DNA of 64,000 nt from Flavobacteriales bacterium (GCA_020628935.1 JAHDEG010000011.1:20952-84951), one strand, 5' to 3'. Counted from the first letter of the stretch, positions 18,806 to 28,240 are shown. Numbers and translations: made by a program. The notes: generated from the sequence alone by a model not told the origin.

Positions 18806-19162
18806 ATGGATGCAAAAAACGCAAATAAGAAAGAACCTACTAATAAGCCAAAGCAATCAGACCAGATGTTTAAGCCAAAAACTAATGAAGAGTTAAATGA
18901 AGAAAACCCAAAAAGACAAAACAGAAGGCAAGCTACCGAAGAGCAAGTAAACAATCCTTTTCATGGAGTAAAACTAGTGCAAATTTTAGAACGCTTAGTT
19001 GATTACTATGGCTGGGAGTATTTACATGAACGTGTAAAAATTCGTTGTTTTAAGTATAACCCTACTATGAAATCGAGCCTTGGATTTTTAAGAAAAACTG
19101 ACTGGGCTCGCAAACATGTTGAAGACCTTTATTTAGATATGCTAGATGAGAAAGGCTTATAA
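18806..19162 (+). CDS. VF530-type (DUF2132) protein
   Basis: 118 residues. The C-terminal ~65 residues match the VF530 family closely (NPFHGVKLVQILERLVDYYG, VKIRCFKYNPTMKSSL, FLRKTDWARKHVE), a small helical fold annotated as double-stranded-DNA-binding-like. The first ~48 residues are a charged Lys/Asn/Gln-rich extension that looks disordered. No catalytic function is known. The next gene, a DUF72 protein, begins 12 bases later and is likely co-transcribed. Confidence 0.88.
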   Translation: MDAKNANKKEPTNKPKQSDQMFKPKTNEELNEENPKRQNRRQATEEQVNNPFHGVKLVQILERLVDYYGWEYLHERVKIRCFKYNPTMKSSLGFLRKTDWARKHVEDLYLDMLDEKGL

Positions 19163-19174
19163 AAACCTTTTAAA

Positions 19175-20059
19175 ATGGAGTTTGGAAAAGTAAAACCAGA
19201 ATACTTAGATGAAATAGATTTTACACTTAAAAAACCTACTATATTAAAGAGTAATTCTGAGTCTGGCTCAATTCATATTGGCTGTACCTCCTGGGTTAGG
19301 CCTGAGTGGGTCGAAATCGTTTACCCTGAGTACATAAGAGCAAATGAATACCTTAACTACTATAGCGATGCTTTTAACGCTATTGAGTTAAATGCAACCT
19401 ATTACAACGTACCAGCAATAAACCGAATTATTAAGTGGAAAGAAAAAGTAAACTCTGATAACTTTTTGTTTTGCCCAAAAGTAAGCAAGCTATTTTCTCA
19501 TGAAAAACGCTTGCAAAACTGCGATGATCAATGGAAAATTTTCTCAGAAAACATAAAAGCATTTGAAGAATACTTAGGGCCAACCTTTTTACAATTGCCT
19601 CCTGATTTCGGTACTAGAGAAGCAGTCATATTCAAAAATTTTATAGAAAACATCTCAAACGAACTCAACTTTTTTGTAGAATTTAGAAACCCAAGTTGGT
19701 TTAAACCAAACATAATTGAACGAACAGCAGCTTTTTTAAACAAACAAAATATAGGTTTAGTAATTACAGATACTACTGGCAGAAGAGACGCTGCTCACAT
19801 GCAAATTGCAGCTAATAAAACAATGATAAGATTTGTAGGAAACGGTTTACATAGATCAGATTTCGATCGGATTGACATATGGGTAAATCATATTCATGAG
19901 TGGATTTATAAAGGAATAAATATTACCTTTTTCGTACACCAAAGCAACGAAGTTAAAGCAGCTTTACTTACTTCATACATGATTAAAGAACTTAAAAAGT
20001 TAGGTGATTACAGTTATTTAACAGATCCGTTATTGCCAAACTCAAAAATTTTTATTTAA
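19175..20059 (+). CDS. DUF72-domain protein
   Basis: 294 residues. The DUF72 TIM-barrel-like domain is recognisable from IHIGCTSWVRPEWVEIVYPE, NAIELNATYYNVP, FLQLPPDFG, FFVEFRNPSWF and RFVGNGLH. The fold resembles sugar isomerases and endonuclease IV, but the reaction is unknown. About 25 residues precede the domain. It is soluble and cytoplasmic. It is co-directional with the VF530 gene 12 bases upstream and convergent with the NapH/NosR-like gene; a dispersed repeat occupies the gap. Confidence 0.85.
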   Translation: MEFGKVKPEYLDEIDFTLKKPTILKSNSESGSIHIGCTSWVRPEWVEIVYPEYIRANEYLNYYSDAFNAIELNATYYNVPAINRIIKWKEKVNSDNFLFCPKVSKLFSHEKRLQNCDDQWKIFSENIKAFEEYLGPTFLQLPPDFGTREAVIFKNFIENISNELNFFVEFRNPSWFKPNIIERTAAFLNKQNIGLVITDTTGRRDAAHMQIAANKTMIRFVGNGLHRSDFDRIDIWVNHIHEWIYKGINITFFVHQSNEVKAALLTSYMIKELKKLGDYSYLTDPLLPNSKIFI

Positions 20060-20065
20060 AATTTC

Positions 20066-20161
20066 ACGTTAGCGATTGCAGTGGTTAGCCCACAGTGAGC
20101 TCGCGAGCGAGGACTATGAACGGAAAGTGCGACCCAAGTTTTACACTTGGGGAACGCCCAA
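20066..20161 (-). repeat. Dispersed ~95-bp repeat, copy A (minus orientation)
   Basis: Read on the minus strand it begins TTGGGCGTTCCCC about 7 bases after the stop of the NapH/NosR-like gene, continues with a hairpin CCCAAGT-GTAAA-ACTTGGG, then GGGTCGCACTTTCCGTTC, and ends CAATCGCTAACG. Copy B at 36867 shares the head, the GGGTCGC core and the CTAACG tail in the same order and placement. Confidence 0.7.
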
Positions 20162-20167
20162 AACAAT

Positions 20168-21772
20168 TTACTTAGCTTTTATAGCTGTATAGTTTAACTT
20201 AACACCTTCGTTACCAATCATTATTGGATCGTCATTAATTCGTCCTTCTTCTGGGCCGTTTTCTAACTTTAAAACACCACGAGGGCAGACTGCAGCACAC
20301 ACACCGCAACCTACACAAGAAGATCGTACAATATTCTGTCCTTTTTGAGCATATGCTCTAACATCTATACCTTGTTCGCAATAGGTTGAACAATTACCAC
20401 AAGATATACACTGTGCACCATTGGTTGTAATTCTGAAACGAGATTTAAAACGCTGAACCAAGCCCATGTAAGCAGCTAATGGACAGCCAAAACGGCACCA
20501 AACACGATTACCAAAGATTGGATAAAAACCCGTACCAATTACGCCAGAAAAAATTGAGCCAATTAAAAAACCATACCAACTTCTTATATCAAAAACAGAT
20601 ATACCTAGTAAGGAAGCTTTAACATTTTCTGAATCACTGGCATTTAACACATTGTATGTGTGATAACCCGTCCAAGCAGTCATTACAATAGCGAAAACAA
20701 GCACACCATGAATTATATATCGCTCAAATTTCCAAGCTTTGATTGATTTATCTGAATGCTGACGATATGGATCGCCCAACGTTTCTGCCAAGCCACCACA
20801 GCCACAAACCCATGAACAATACCAACGTTTACCATAAAAATAAACAAGGGTTGGCACAATAATTACCGATAAAAGTATTCCCCAAAAGAAAACAAATTTA
20901 CCAACGTTACCATATTCAAAAAGCTGCTTGACATTCCAATCGAACAGGAAATCATAATCTAATGGCCAAGCGTTTTTTAAATCTACCGCAGGCATATTAA
21001 ATAGTGGTAGTATTTCCACCAATAAAAAAGCAAAAATTAGCTGGAAAAAGATAACTGAAAGCGTTCTTACAATTTGGTAATTATTATGGCGATATTTAAT
21101 AATCATACGTATTCCCATTACAGTCATTACTGTACAATAGAGCACTCCATATAAAAACCACTGACTTGATTCTCCTCCAGAAATAAATTCTTTAATAGGC
21201 TCTACGATTTGTATTTGACTCACCAAAAACTGAGGATTAAAGTACAATAACACGTAAAAACCAACTAAATAGACAAAAACCAACCAAGCTATCCAGCCTC
21301 TGTTGGTAGACGGGTTCTGATACACATGATTATTTTTAATTCCGGCAGGGCCTAATGTAACAACTTGTGGTATGATATACATCAAGGCCCCAATTACACC
21401 TAAACCAAAGGTCAAAAATAAAAGTAAGCCTTGCGATGTTACAAACCAACCTACGGTATTTTTTTTAATTAGCTGATATGTAAGTTGGCCTGAACCTACA
21501 TACATTACCTTGTCCCACTCTTTTGCTTCTTTATACTTTTGATTTTTTTTATTGTAAATATCTGAAACAAGACCACTAATTTTAATAGGATTGCTAAATG
21601 TGCCCTGCAGCGCATCTGACAGCTCTGAGCCTATACTTTTATACACGTTTTCATTTACGGTTTCTTTAACACTATTTTTAGTAAACTCTACCTTACTAAG
21701 AAAGGTAGAGGATGTAAACAACACCAATGCACCTAAAAATAAGGTCATTCCAATACTCTGAATAATTTTCAT
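20168..21772 (-). CDS. NapH/NosR/CcoG-like membrane iron-sulfur protein
   Basis: 534 residues. An N-terminal membrane helix is followed by a ~70-residue extracytoplasmic loop, then about six more helices. Two membrane-edge cysteine motifs, WYCSWVCGCGGLAE and VWCRFGCPLAAYMG, are typical of the NosR/NapH fold. The C-terminus carries two [4Fe-4S] motifs, CISCGNCSTYCEQG and CVGCGVCAAVCPRG. Proteins of this fold pass electrons across or along the inner membrane. The terminal reductase is not nearby, so the acceptor is unknown. It lies 8 bases downstream of an FAD oxidoreductase, which is likely its partner. Confidence 0.82.
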   Translation of the reverse strand: MKIIQSIGMTLFLGALVLFTSSTFLSKVEFTKNSVKETVNENVYKSIGSELSDALQGTFSNPIKISGLVSDIYNKKNQKYKEAKEWDKVMYVGSGQLTYQLIKKNTVGWFVTSQGLLLFLTFGLGVIGALMYIIPQVVTLGPAGIKNNHVYQNPSTNRGWIAWLVFVYLVGFYVLLYFNPQFLVSQIQIVEPIKEFISGGESSQWFLYGVLYCTVMTVMGIRMIIKYRHNNYQIVRTLSVIFFQLIFAFLLVEILPLFNMPAVDLKNAWPLDYDFLFDWNVKQLFEYGNVGKFVFFWGILLSVIIVPTLVYFYGKRWYCSWVCGCGGLAETLGDPYRQHSDKSIKAWKFERYIIHGVLVFAIVMTAWTGYHTYNVLNASDSENVKASLLGISVFDIRSWYGFLIGSIFSGVIGTGFYPIFGNRVWCRFGCPLAAYMGLVQRFKSRFRITTNGAQCISCGNCSTYCEQGIDVRAYAQKGQNIVRSSCVGCGVCAAVCPRGVLKLENGPEEGRINDDPIMIGNEGVKLNYTAIKAK

Positions 21773-21780
21773 AATCTTAT

Positions 21781-23139
21781 TTATTTTTGAGAGAGGTTAA
21801 ATATTCGTTTCCAACTCTTCTTTTTAGGTTTAATTGATGTATTATTTTCACTGTTAAATTGCTGAACGATTTGCTTTTCGTACTGAGAATAAAGCTCAGG
21901 ATCAAAGTTTGCGTCTTTTAAATGCTCTAACACATATTCGATTGACATTTTATCCGTTAACCAACGGTCAAACAGCTCATGCCTTAATCGTATTCCGAAA
22001 GTATTTATGCCTTTAAACTCGTGCGTTTTTGTATTAAACACAAAATAAAGACTTAAATATTTTGTAGGATGCTCCCAGTAAAAAACAGACTCGTTTTCTT
22101 GCGGTTTAGCGAACACCCAACCATAGGTTTGGTACTCAATATCAAAGAATTTGGCAGAATTAAACCAATTACCAGGTTTATAAGCTGTTTTAGCTCCAGT
22201 AAGCGTATATGCTAATGTTTCACCCATCATTTTACCTGTATACCAAACTTGCTCTAAATTTCTTCTTCCGGTAGGATGTTCTTTAAACTCTGCACAATCA
22301 CCAATTGCATAAACATCTTTAATGGATGTTTCAAGGTATTCATTAACCAAAATACCTTTATCGGTTTTTAAGGAAGTGTTTTTAAGGAAGTCGATATTTG
22401 GGCTAACTCCTGCTGTTAAACCGACCAATTGACAGTCTATTTTTTCGCCCGACTTAGTAGTAATCTTACTTACTCTACCATTTGAACCTGCATGAATCTC
22501 GGCCAATTCGGTATTTAACTGCAAATCGATATGATAGTCGGTTGTCATGTGTCGCTCAATCATTTTGGCTTGTGGTTCAGGCAAAACCCCACCCCAAAAA
22601 GCGCCTTCTCTTACTAAAAAAGTAACTGGGTAGTTTCTTGTGTGTAACATTTCGGCTAATTCAATCCCTATTAAACCGCCCCCAATAATTACACTTCTAT
22701 TAATACCATTTTTTGTGTTTTCTTCTAGTAATTCTAAATCCTTATAACTATACAAGCCTTGAACCCCCGGCAAATCTTGACCCGGCCAGCCAAATTTATT
22801 GGGTTTAGATCCTACGGCTAAAACCAACGAGTCGTATTTCATACTCGAGCTAGTTTCAAAATTCAGCTGTTTGTTTTCAAAATTAATATCAGTTACGTGA
22901 TCAAATTTTAAATCAATTTTATTTTTCTCCCAAAAATCATTCTCGTAAGGTTGCGTATCTTTCAAACGCATATGGCCCATGTATATGTACATTAGTGCCG
23001 TTCTAGAAAAAAAATATTCTGTTTCTGAGGATATGATTGTGATTTTGCAATCGCTATTTTTGCGTACAAAACGAGCGAGAGTAACTCCAGAAATACCATT
23101 TCCTATAATAACAATATGATCATTTGAACCTGCACTCAT
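21781..23139 (-). CDS. NAD(P)/FAD-dependent oxidoreductase
   Basis: 452 residues. An FAD-binding Rossmann motif, IVIIGNGISGVTLARFV, is followed by an NAD(P)-binding motif (SVIIGGGLIGIELAEML) and the FAD-contact DVYAIGDCAEF, as in the nitrite/rubredoxin/ferredoxin reductase branch. The C-terminal ~130 residues form an extra domain with no redox Cys motif. No membrane helix is seen. It is first in a two-gene operon with the NapH/NosR-like protein, so NAD(P)H-linked electron transfer to the membrane ferredoxin, or the reverse, is the simplest inference. Confidence 0.85.
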   Translation of the reverse strand: MSAGSNDHIVIIGNGISGVTLARFVRKNSDCKITIISSETEYFFSRTALMYIYMGHMRLKDTQPYENDFWEKNKIDLKFDHVTDINFENKQLNFETSSSMKYDSLVLAVGSKPNKFGWPGQDLPGVQGLYSYKDLELLEENTKNGINRSVIIGGGLIGIELAEMLHTRNYPVTFLVREGAFWGGVLPEPQAKMIERHMTTDYHIDLQLNTELAEIHAGSNGRVSKITTKSGEKIDCQLVGLTAGVSPNIDFLKNTSLKTDKGILVNEYLETSIKDVYAIGDCAEFKEHPTGRRNLEQVWYTGKMMGETLAYTLTGAKTAYKPGNWFNSAKFFDIEYQTYGWVFAKPQENESVFYWEHPTKYLSLYFVFNTKTHEFKGINTFGIRLRHELFDRWLTDKMSIEYVLEHLKDANFDPELYSQYEKQIVQQFNSENNTSIKPKKKSWKRIFNLSQK

Positions 23140-23176
23140 TTAATAAATTTAATTTAAAGGTATAAATACTTTGTTG

Positions 23177-23184
23177 CAAACCTA
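23177..23184 (-). promoter_or_regulatory. TAnnTTTG promoter box for the FAD oxidoreductase operon
   Basis: Minus-strand TAGGTTTG followed by CA, a full match to the -7 element, 38 bases upstream of the start at 23139. Confidence 0.55.
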
Positions 23185-23307
23185 AATTCCCAAAACAATA
23201 GAATTCAATAAACGGTCTAGAACTAATTTCCTTACAGTTGAATCAATGAATTTCACCTCATAAAGTATTAGGTTGTATTCTAGCTTATGTAATTAGGTAA
23301 AAAGTGT

Positions 23308-23315
23308 TACTTTTG
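23308..23315 (+). promoter_or_regulatory. TAnnTTTG promoter box for the 260-aa membrane protein
   Basis: TACTTTTG, a full match, ends 17 bases before the ATG at 23333. It is divergent from the box at 23177. Confidence 0.55.
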
Positions 23316-23332
23316 TTGCAAATTGAGTTTTT

Positions 23333-24115
23333 ATGAAACAGATTGGCAAACTTTTATTTCCTGCATTACTTATAATTTTAGGACTAATAGCTATTATAAT
23401 TGGAAACAATACTGATCAAAATGGGCTATTTCTTTTTGGAGCTTTTGTAACACTAATTATTGGCGTAACCGCACTACTTGCTATTCTTAATGTTTTTAAC
23501 AAAACTGTTAGAATTATTTTACTTGTTGTTTTTTTAGCAGGTTCTGGTTTATTAGCATTTTACGATGTAAATTCAATTCAAAAGCCTCTTGAGTTTGAAA
23601 AAACGAAAGAAGCGAGATATGCAGCGGTTGTACAAAGAATGAAGGATATAAGAGAAGCTCAAAAAGGATATAAATCTGCCAAAGGTAACTATGCACCAAC
23701 ATTAGATACTTTAGCAATGTTTATTTTGCAAGACTCTATGCCAATTGTAAAAGCAATTGGAGATAGACCAGACACATTAACAGAAGCTAAAGCGTTAGAA
23801 TTAGGAATAATGAAAAGAGATACTATTCAGGTTTGGGCTAAAGAGAAGATTTTTAATAGTAAATATTTAGCTACAAGGAACTCGCAGTTTGCACTTGCTG
23901 TGGATTCTTTCGAGTACATTCCCTTTACAAAAGGAGAAAAATTTAATATGTCTGTAGGTGAAGTCGAAAAAAACAATGTTAAAGTAAAAACTTTGTATGT
24001 ATCTGCACCTAACGCAGTAATTTTCCCTGACTACGACAAAAACTTTTATGTTAGCCTTAGAGATTTAGAATTCGGATCTACAACCGATCCTGTATTAAAC
24101 GGTAATTGGGAATAA
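23333..24115 (+). CDS. Membrane protein with pseudopilin-like segment, unknown function
   Basis: 260 residues. Three closely spaced hydrophobic helices (~6-24, 29-52 and 57-77) are followed by a helical then mixed soluble domain. The segment VVQRMKDIREAQKGYKSAKG followed by NYAPTLDTL recalls the region after the helix in type II pseudopilins, where a helix leads to a 'G-x-Y-x-x-x-L-x-x-L' turn. No enzyme motif is visible. It is 6 bases upstream of a DUF3822 gene and in an operon with rsmD. The pseudopilin resemblance is a weak pattern match. Confidence 0.65.
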   Translation: MKQIGKLLFPALLIILGLIAIIIGNNTDQNGLFLFGAFVTLIIGVTALLAILNVFNKTVRIILLVVFLAGSGLLAFYDVNSIQKPLEFEKTKEARYAAVVQRMKDIREAQKGYKSAKGNYAPTLDTLAMFILQDSMPIVKAIGDRPDTLTEAKALELGIMKRDTIQVWAKEKIFNSKYLATRNSQFALAVDSFEYIPFTKGEKFNMSVGEVEKNNVKVKTLYVSAPNAVIFPDYDKNFYVSLRDLEFGSTTDPVLNGNWE

Positions 24116-24121
24116 CACCTA

Positions 24122-24907
24122 ATGGGTCAAAACGCTGAGCTAATAGCTCAACAACTTATTATTCATGTAAATCAAAAAGTAGCTGAATACTTATTAGTAT
24201 ACACTAACAAATCAGTTTATGGCTGGATAGAGTCTATTAAAGATGAACACGATCTAGTAAACAGAATTTTACACCACCGAAATAAAAATAATCTTTCTGA
24301 AACTCGTATTAAGGTTTTGATTAACCCAGATGAGTTTTTAATAATTCCTAAGGCGCTATTTGATAAAAACAATATTGCAAAAGCTTGGAATACCGTTAAT
24401 AATTCGACTCCAGAAAAGCTTTTTCAAGAGTACATAGACTTTATAAATGGATTTTTTGTTTCGAATATTTCTAACAAGCTAATCAAAATTTTAGAGAACA
24501 AACATCCTGAAATTAATATTTCAACGCATCACAAATACATTATAGAATCGCTCTCAGTTTTAGATTACACCACAGCTTTTTTTGTTTTTAAATATGACAG
24601 CAAAATTCTATTACTCAGTTTAAAGGATAACAATCTTACTTTCTATAATGAATTTCTAATAACGTCACCCAATGACGTAGCGTACTACATTTTATCAGTA
24701 TTTGAACAGCACAATATTAGTCCTACATCAACTGTGTTACTATATGACACTGTAAATACCGACTTTGATGAGGAACTATCAGTTTTAAAATCGTACATTA
24801 AAAATTGTAACCCATTAAATCTTGATTTAGTCGCAAACATTACAAGAATACAGAATAAAAATAATCTAATATCTTATAACACCATAAGCACTTTATTATG
24901 CGAATAA
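24122..24907 (+). CDS. DUF3822 family protein
   Basis: 261 residues, soluble. It matches the DUF3822 family found next to rsmD in many Bacteroidota (AEYLLVYTNKSVYGWIESIK, then LINPDEFLIIPKALFD). As I recall, a solved Bacteroides member has an actin-like ATPase fold, but no clear phosphate-binding loops can be read here. It overlaps rsmD by 10 bases, so translation is coupled. Function unknown. Confidence 0.75.
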   Translation: MGQNAELIAQQLIIHVNQKVAEYLLVYTNKSVYGWIESIKDEHDLVNRILHHRNKNNLSETRIKVLINPDEFLIIPKALFDKNNIAKAWNTVNNSTPEKLFQEYIDFINGFFVSNISNKLIKILENKHPEINISTHHKYIIESLSVLDYTTAFFVFKYDSKILLLSLKDNNLTFYNEFLITSPNDVAYYILSVFEQHNISPTSTVLLYDTVNTDFDEELSVLKSYIKNCNPLNLDLVANITRIQNKNNLISYNTISTLLCE

Positions 24908-25431
24908 TAGGAGGTAAATTTAAAGGGAGAAGAATTGTAGCCCCAAAAAAATTACCTATAAGGCCAACTACAGATTTCGCTAAAGAGGCTTTATTTAATA
25001 TTCTAAATAACCAGTTGAATTTTGAAGAGACAAGTGCATTAGACCTATTTTCCGGATCAGGAAACATTTCTTTTGAATTACTCTCCAGAGAAACAAAACA
25101 AATAATTGCTGTAGATCAAAATTACTTGTGTACAAAATTCATCTCAGAAGAATCTAAAAAATTAGAAGCTGGTAAGGTCAAATGTGTAAAATCTGAAGCT
25201 ATTAAATTTTTAAATCGCTGCGAAATTAAGTTCGATCTTATTTTTGCAGATCCTCCTTACGACTACACGTTATACACAGAGTTAATTAACGCAGTATTTA
25301 GTAATAATTTACTTTCGCCTGACGGCTTATTTGTTTTAGAACATTATACAAAAACCAACGTAGAGCATCCTAAACGATACAACACAAGAAATTATAGTGG
25401 TGTTTCTTTTAGTATGTTTGACAATAAATAA
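24898..25431 (+). CDS. rsmD: 16S rRNA (guanine966-N2)-methyltransferase RsmD
   Basis: 177 residues, the family length. The N-terminal MRIIGGKFKGRRIVAPK and RPTTDFAKEALFNIL are diagnostic. SAM motif I is ALDLFSGSGNISFEL and the catalytic N-methyltransferase motif is FADPPYDY. It methylates G966 of 16S rRNA (E. coli numbering) in the assembled 30S subunit. It overlaps DUF3822 upstream by 10 bases. A CpsB-type phosphatase follows by 14 bases. Confidence 0.94.
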   Translation: MRIIGGKFKGRRIVAPKKLPIRPTTDFAKEALFNILNNQLNFEETSALDLFSGSGNISFELLSRETKQIIAVDQNYLCTKFISEESKKLEAGKVKCVKSEAIKFLNRCEIKFDLIFADPPYDYTLYTELINAVFSNNLLSPDGLFVLEHYTKTNVEHPKRYNTRNYSGVSFSMFDNK

Positions 25432-25445
25432 GATTTGAGGTATAT

Positions 25446-26195
25446 ATGGGATTTTTAAAGAAATTGTTTAAAAAGAAAGTAGAAAGGTTAGATCCTATCA
25501 ATTTCGAGGTTTTTCATACTGATGTGCATTCACATCTTATTCCCGGCATTGATGATGGTGCGCAAAACATAGATCAATCTATAGAGCTTATTGAATCACT
25601 TATTGGATTGGGGTATAAAAAAATTATAACAACCCCACATATTTATATGGACTATTACCAAAATACCCCAGAAATTATTTTGGAAGGATTGAATGCCGTA
25701 CAAATAGAACTAAAAAAAAGAAACATAAATATTCAAATTGAAGCTGCAGCTGAATATTTTTTAGATGACCATTTTTTAAAAGAAATTGAAAAGGAAAACC
25801 TATTAACTTTCGGTGATAATTACGTGCTATTTGAACTACCTTTTTTAACAGAAACACCTTATTTAGCTGATGCTATATTCCAAATGCAACTAAAAGGTTA
25901 CAAACCTGTTTTAGCTCATGTTGAACGATACAATTACTGGCATCAAAGCCATGAAGAACTACACAAAATAAAAGATAAAGGGGTATTATTTCAGCTTAAT
26001 ATAAATTCTTTATCAGGAGCTTATGGGCCAGGATGTAAAGAAACAGCACAATACATGATTGAAAAAAACATGTATAATCTTGTAGGATCAGATTGCCATC
26101 ATCTCAAACATATTGAATTACTGAAACAAGCTTCTCAAGAAAAGGCTTTACACGATTTGGTTGCTCAGGGTGACTTAATAAATAGCGCGTTATAG
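25446..26195 (+). CDS. CpsB/CapC (YwqE)-type tyrosine phosphatase, PHP domain
   Basis: 249 residues. The PHP metal-binding motifs are visible: TDVHSHLIPGIDDGAQNID near residue 30, TTPHIYMDYY, the AAEYFLDDHF segment, LAHVERYNYW and GSDCHHLKHI at the C-terminus. These ligate a metal cluster, as in the CpsB/YwqE phosphatases that dephosphorylate bacterial tyrosine kinases controlling polysaccharide export. No Wzc-like kinase or capsule operon adjoins it here. It is convergent with fabD, 8 bases apart. Confidence 0.88.
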   Translation: MGFLKKLFKKKVERLDPINFEVFHTDVHSHLIPGIDDGAQNIDQSIELIESLIGLGYKKIITTPHIYMDYYQNTPEIILEGLNAVQIELKKRNINIQIEAAAEYFLDDHFLKEIEKENLLTFGDNYVLFELPFLTETPYLADAIFQMQLKGYKPVLAHVERYNYWHQSHEELHKIKDKGVLFQLNINSLSGAYGPGCKETAQYMIEKNMYNLVGSDCHHLKHIELLKQASQEKALHDLVAQGDLINSAL

Positions 26196-26203
26196 TACAA
26201 GTA

Positions 26204-27091
26204 TTAGACTGAAGTAAAACTCATCACTTTCTTATCTACGTCAATTTTTCTAGCCAAACCTGTTAGAACCTTTCCCGGGCCAACTTCAGTAAAGTTAATA
26301 GCCCCGGCAGAAATCATATTCTGAACAATCTGCGTCCAGCGAACAGGTGATGTTAACTGATCTATTAGTTTTTGCTTTATTTCATTAACATTTTTGCTAG
26401 GCTGTGCGTCAACATTTTGATATATGTGACAAATAGGTTCAGAGAATTCCGCTTCTAATATTGCCTTTTCTAATTTGCTCTTTGCAGAATTCATTAAAGG
26501 AGAATGAAATGCTCCACCAACTGGCAATAAAAGTGCTCGTCTTGCTCCTGCTTCTTTAAGTTTATCACAGGCTAGGTTTACGGCATCAACTTCTCCAGAA
26601 ATAACTAATTGGCCAGGGCAATTATAATTAGCAGGTACTACTACTCCATCAACATCCTCACATATTTGTTCTACAACATTATCTTCTAAAGCTAAAACAG
26701 CAGCCATTGTAGATGCTTGTATTTCACATGCTTCCTGCATAGCCATTGCTCTTTTATAGACAAGGCTTAACCCATCCTCAAAAGAAAGAACTTTAGCTGC
26801 CACTAAGGCTGAAAACTCACCCAATGAATGCCCCGCTACCATTGCAGGAGAAAAGTCAGGTATTGTTTGTAAAACAGCAATACTATGCACAAAAATAGCA
26901 GGTTGAGTTACCCCGGTTTGTTTCAAATCCTCTTTTTCACCGTTAAACATAATATCAGATAGTGAAAAACCAAGAATTGAATCTGCTTTATCAAATAAAG
27001 CTTTACACTCTGCATTCTGCTCATATAAATCTTTACCCATACCAGGGAACTGAGAACCTTGACCAGGAAAAACGTAAGCTTTCATATTCAA
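26204..27091 (-). CDS. fabD: Malonyl-CoA:ACP transacylase
   Basis: 295 residues. It begins YVFPGQGSQFPGMG, has the nucleophile Ser89 in VAGHSLGEFSAL and the catalytic His in GGAFHSPLM, and ends TEVGPGKVLTGL. It loads malonate onto acyl carrier protein to start fatty-acid synthesis in the cytoplasm. It is monocistronic here, with a 60-base gap to folE. The other fab genes are not in the window. Confidence 0.96.
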   Translation of the reverse strand: MNMKAYVFPGQGSQFPGMGKDLYEQNAECKALFDKADSILGFSLSDIMFNGEKEDLKQTGVTQPAIFVHSIAVLQTIPDFSPAMVAGHSLGEFSALVAAKVLSFEDGLSLVYKRAMAMQEACEIQASTMAAVLALEDNVVEQICEDVDGVVVPANYNCPGQLVISGEVDAVNLACDKLKEAGARRALLLPVGGAFHSPLMNSAKSKLEKAILEAEFSEPICHIYQNVDAQPSKNVNEIKQKLIDQLTSPVRWTQIVQNMISAGAINFTEVGPGKVLTGLARKIDVDKKVMSFTSV

Positions 27092-27151
27092 ATATTTAAT
27101 TTATTTGAGAAAAGAATTTAAAGCTGATTTAATACAACCATCAGTATAGTA

Positions 27152-27751
27152 TCAAGACAACTTAGCAGATATTAAATTAATGAATTCCTTGCGAGTTGTA
27201 TCCTTCAAAAAAGCACCTTTAAAGGCAGAAGTAGTTGTAACAGAATTTTGCTTCTGTACCCCCCTCATTTGCATACACATGTGCTTTGCTTCAATCACTA
27301 CAGCAACACCAAGAGGCCTTAAAGTTTCCTCAATACAATCGGTTATTTGATCAGTTAAACGTTCTTGAACTTGTAACCGTCTAGCAAATGCATCAACAAC
27401 CCTAGGTAATTTACTTAAACCAACAATGTGCCCATTTGGTATATAGGCTATATGTGCTTTACCAAAAAAAGGCAGCATATGGTGTTCACACAAAGAATAC
27501 AACTCTATATCCTTAACAATTACCATTTGACTGTAGTCTTCTTTAAACATGGCCGATTTTAGTATCTCTTTAGCATCTAAATCGTAACCTTGAGTTAAAA
27601 ACTGCATCGCTTTAGCAGCACGTTCAGGCGTTTTTAATAATCCTTCTCTATCAACATCCTCCCCAATTTCTTTAATGATTGATTTATAACTTGCAGAAAC
27701 TACTTTGGTTTGCTCTGCATTATATTCATGCACTTTTTTATAATTACTCAT
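27152..27751 (-). CDS. folE: GTP cyclohydrolase I
   Basis: 199 residues. Signature segments are [20 protein letters not shown] (zinc Cys and His), [20 protein letters not shown] and [19 protein letters not shown]. It converts GTP to 7,8-dihydroneopterin triphosphate, the shared precursor for folate, tetrahydropterins and queuosine. The queD-like gene lies 5 bases upstream in the same operon, so its product probably feeds directly into that enzyme. Confidence 0.96.
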   Translation of the reverse strand: MSNYKKVHEYNAEQTKVVSASYKSIIKEIGEDVDREGLLKTPERAAKAMQFLTQGYDLDAKEILKSAMFKEDYSQMVIVKDIELYSLCEHHMLPFFGKAHIAYIPNGHIVGLSKLPRVVDAFARRLQVQERLTDQITDCIEETLRPLGVAVVIEAKHMCMQMRGVQKQNSVTTTSAFKGAFLKDTTRKEFINLISAKLS

Positions 27752-27756
27752 AATAT

Positions 27757-28167
27757 TTATCCGTAATATTCTACAAAATTATTTTCAGTTTCAGTAAGCT
27801 TTATACAATGTAAATCGGCACCTAGTTGCTTAATTTCATCCACCAAAACATTCCATATTTCAATAGCTAAAACTTCGGTTGAAGCTCGCTTATCCTTCAT
27901 AAAATCTACTTCAACATTTATGTTTTTGTGATCTAGTTTTTGAATCACATGCTCATCTACAACCTTACTCAATTGTTTTAAATCAATAACCCAACCTTCA
28001 TCATCTCTTAGCTCACCCTTAACAGTAATATACAATACGTAGTTATGACCATGCCAATTAGGGTTTGAACAGTTCCCGAAAACCTCTTTATTTTTTTCAT
28101 CGGTCCATTTAGGGTTGTATAAACGGTGAGCAGCATTAAAACGTTCTCTCCTAGTTAAGTGTATCAT
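27757..28167 (-). CDS. queD: 6-carboxytetrahydropterin synthase (QueD/PTPS family)
   Basis: 136 residues. The T-fold enzyme is identified by [12 protein letters not shown] with the first zinc His, [19 protein letters not shown] with the catalytic Cys and two zinc His, and [14 protein letters not shown]. The NPNxHGHNY form resembles eukaryotic 6-pyruvoyl-tetrahydropterin synthase as much as E. coli QueD, so a tetrahydropterin role cannot be excluded. Queuosine precursor synthesis is the usual assignment. It is first gene of an operon with folE. Confidence 0.85.
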   Translation of the reverse strand: MIHLTRRERFNAAHRLYNPKWTDEKNKEVFGNCSNPNWHGHNYVLYITVKGELRDDEGWVIDLKQLSKVVDEHVIQKLDHKNINVEVDFMKDKRASTEVLAIEIWNVLVDEIKQLGADLHCIKLTETENNFVEYYG

Positions 28168-28240
28168 ATATTATATTTTTGTTTCAAACGTTTGACTAAC
28201 AAAGCGGCTAAGTATATGTTTACATCATCCCTATTGCTTA

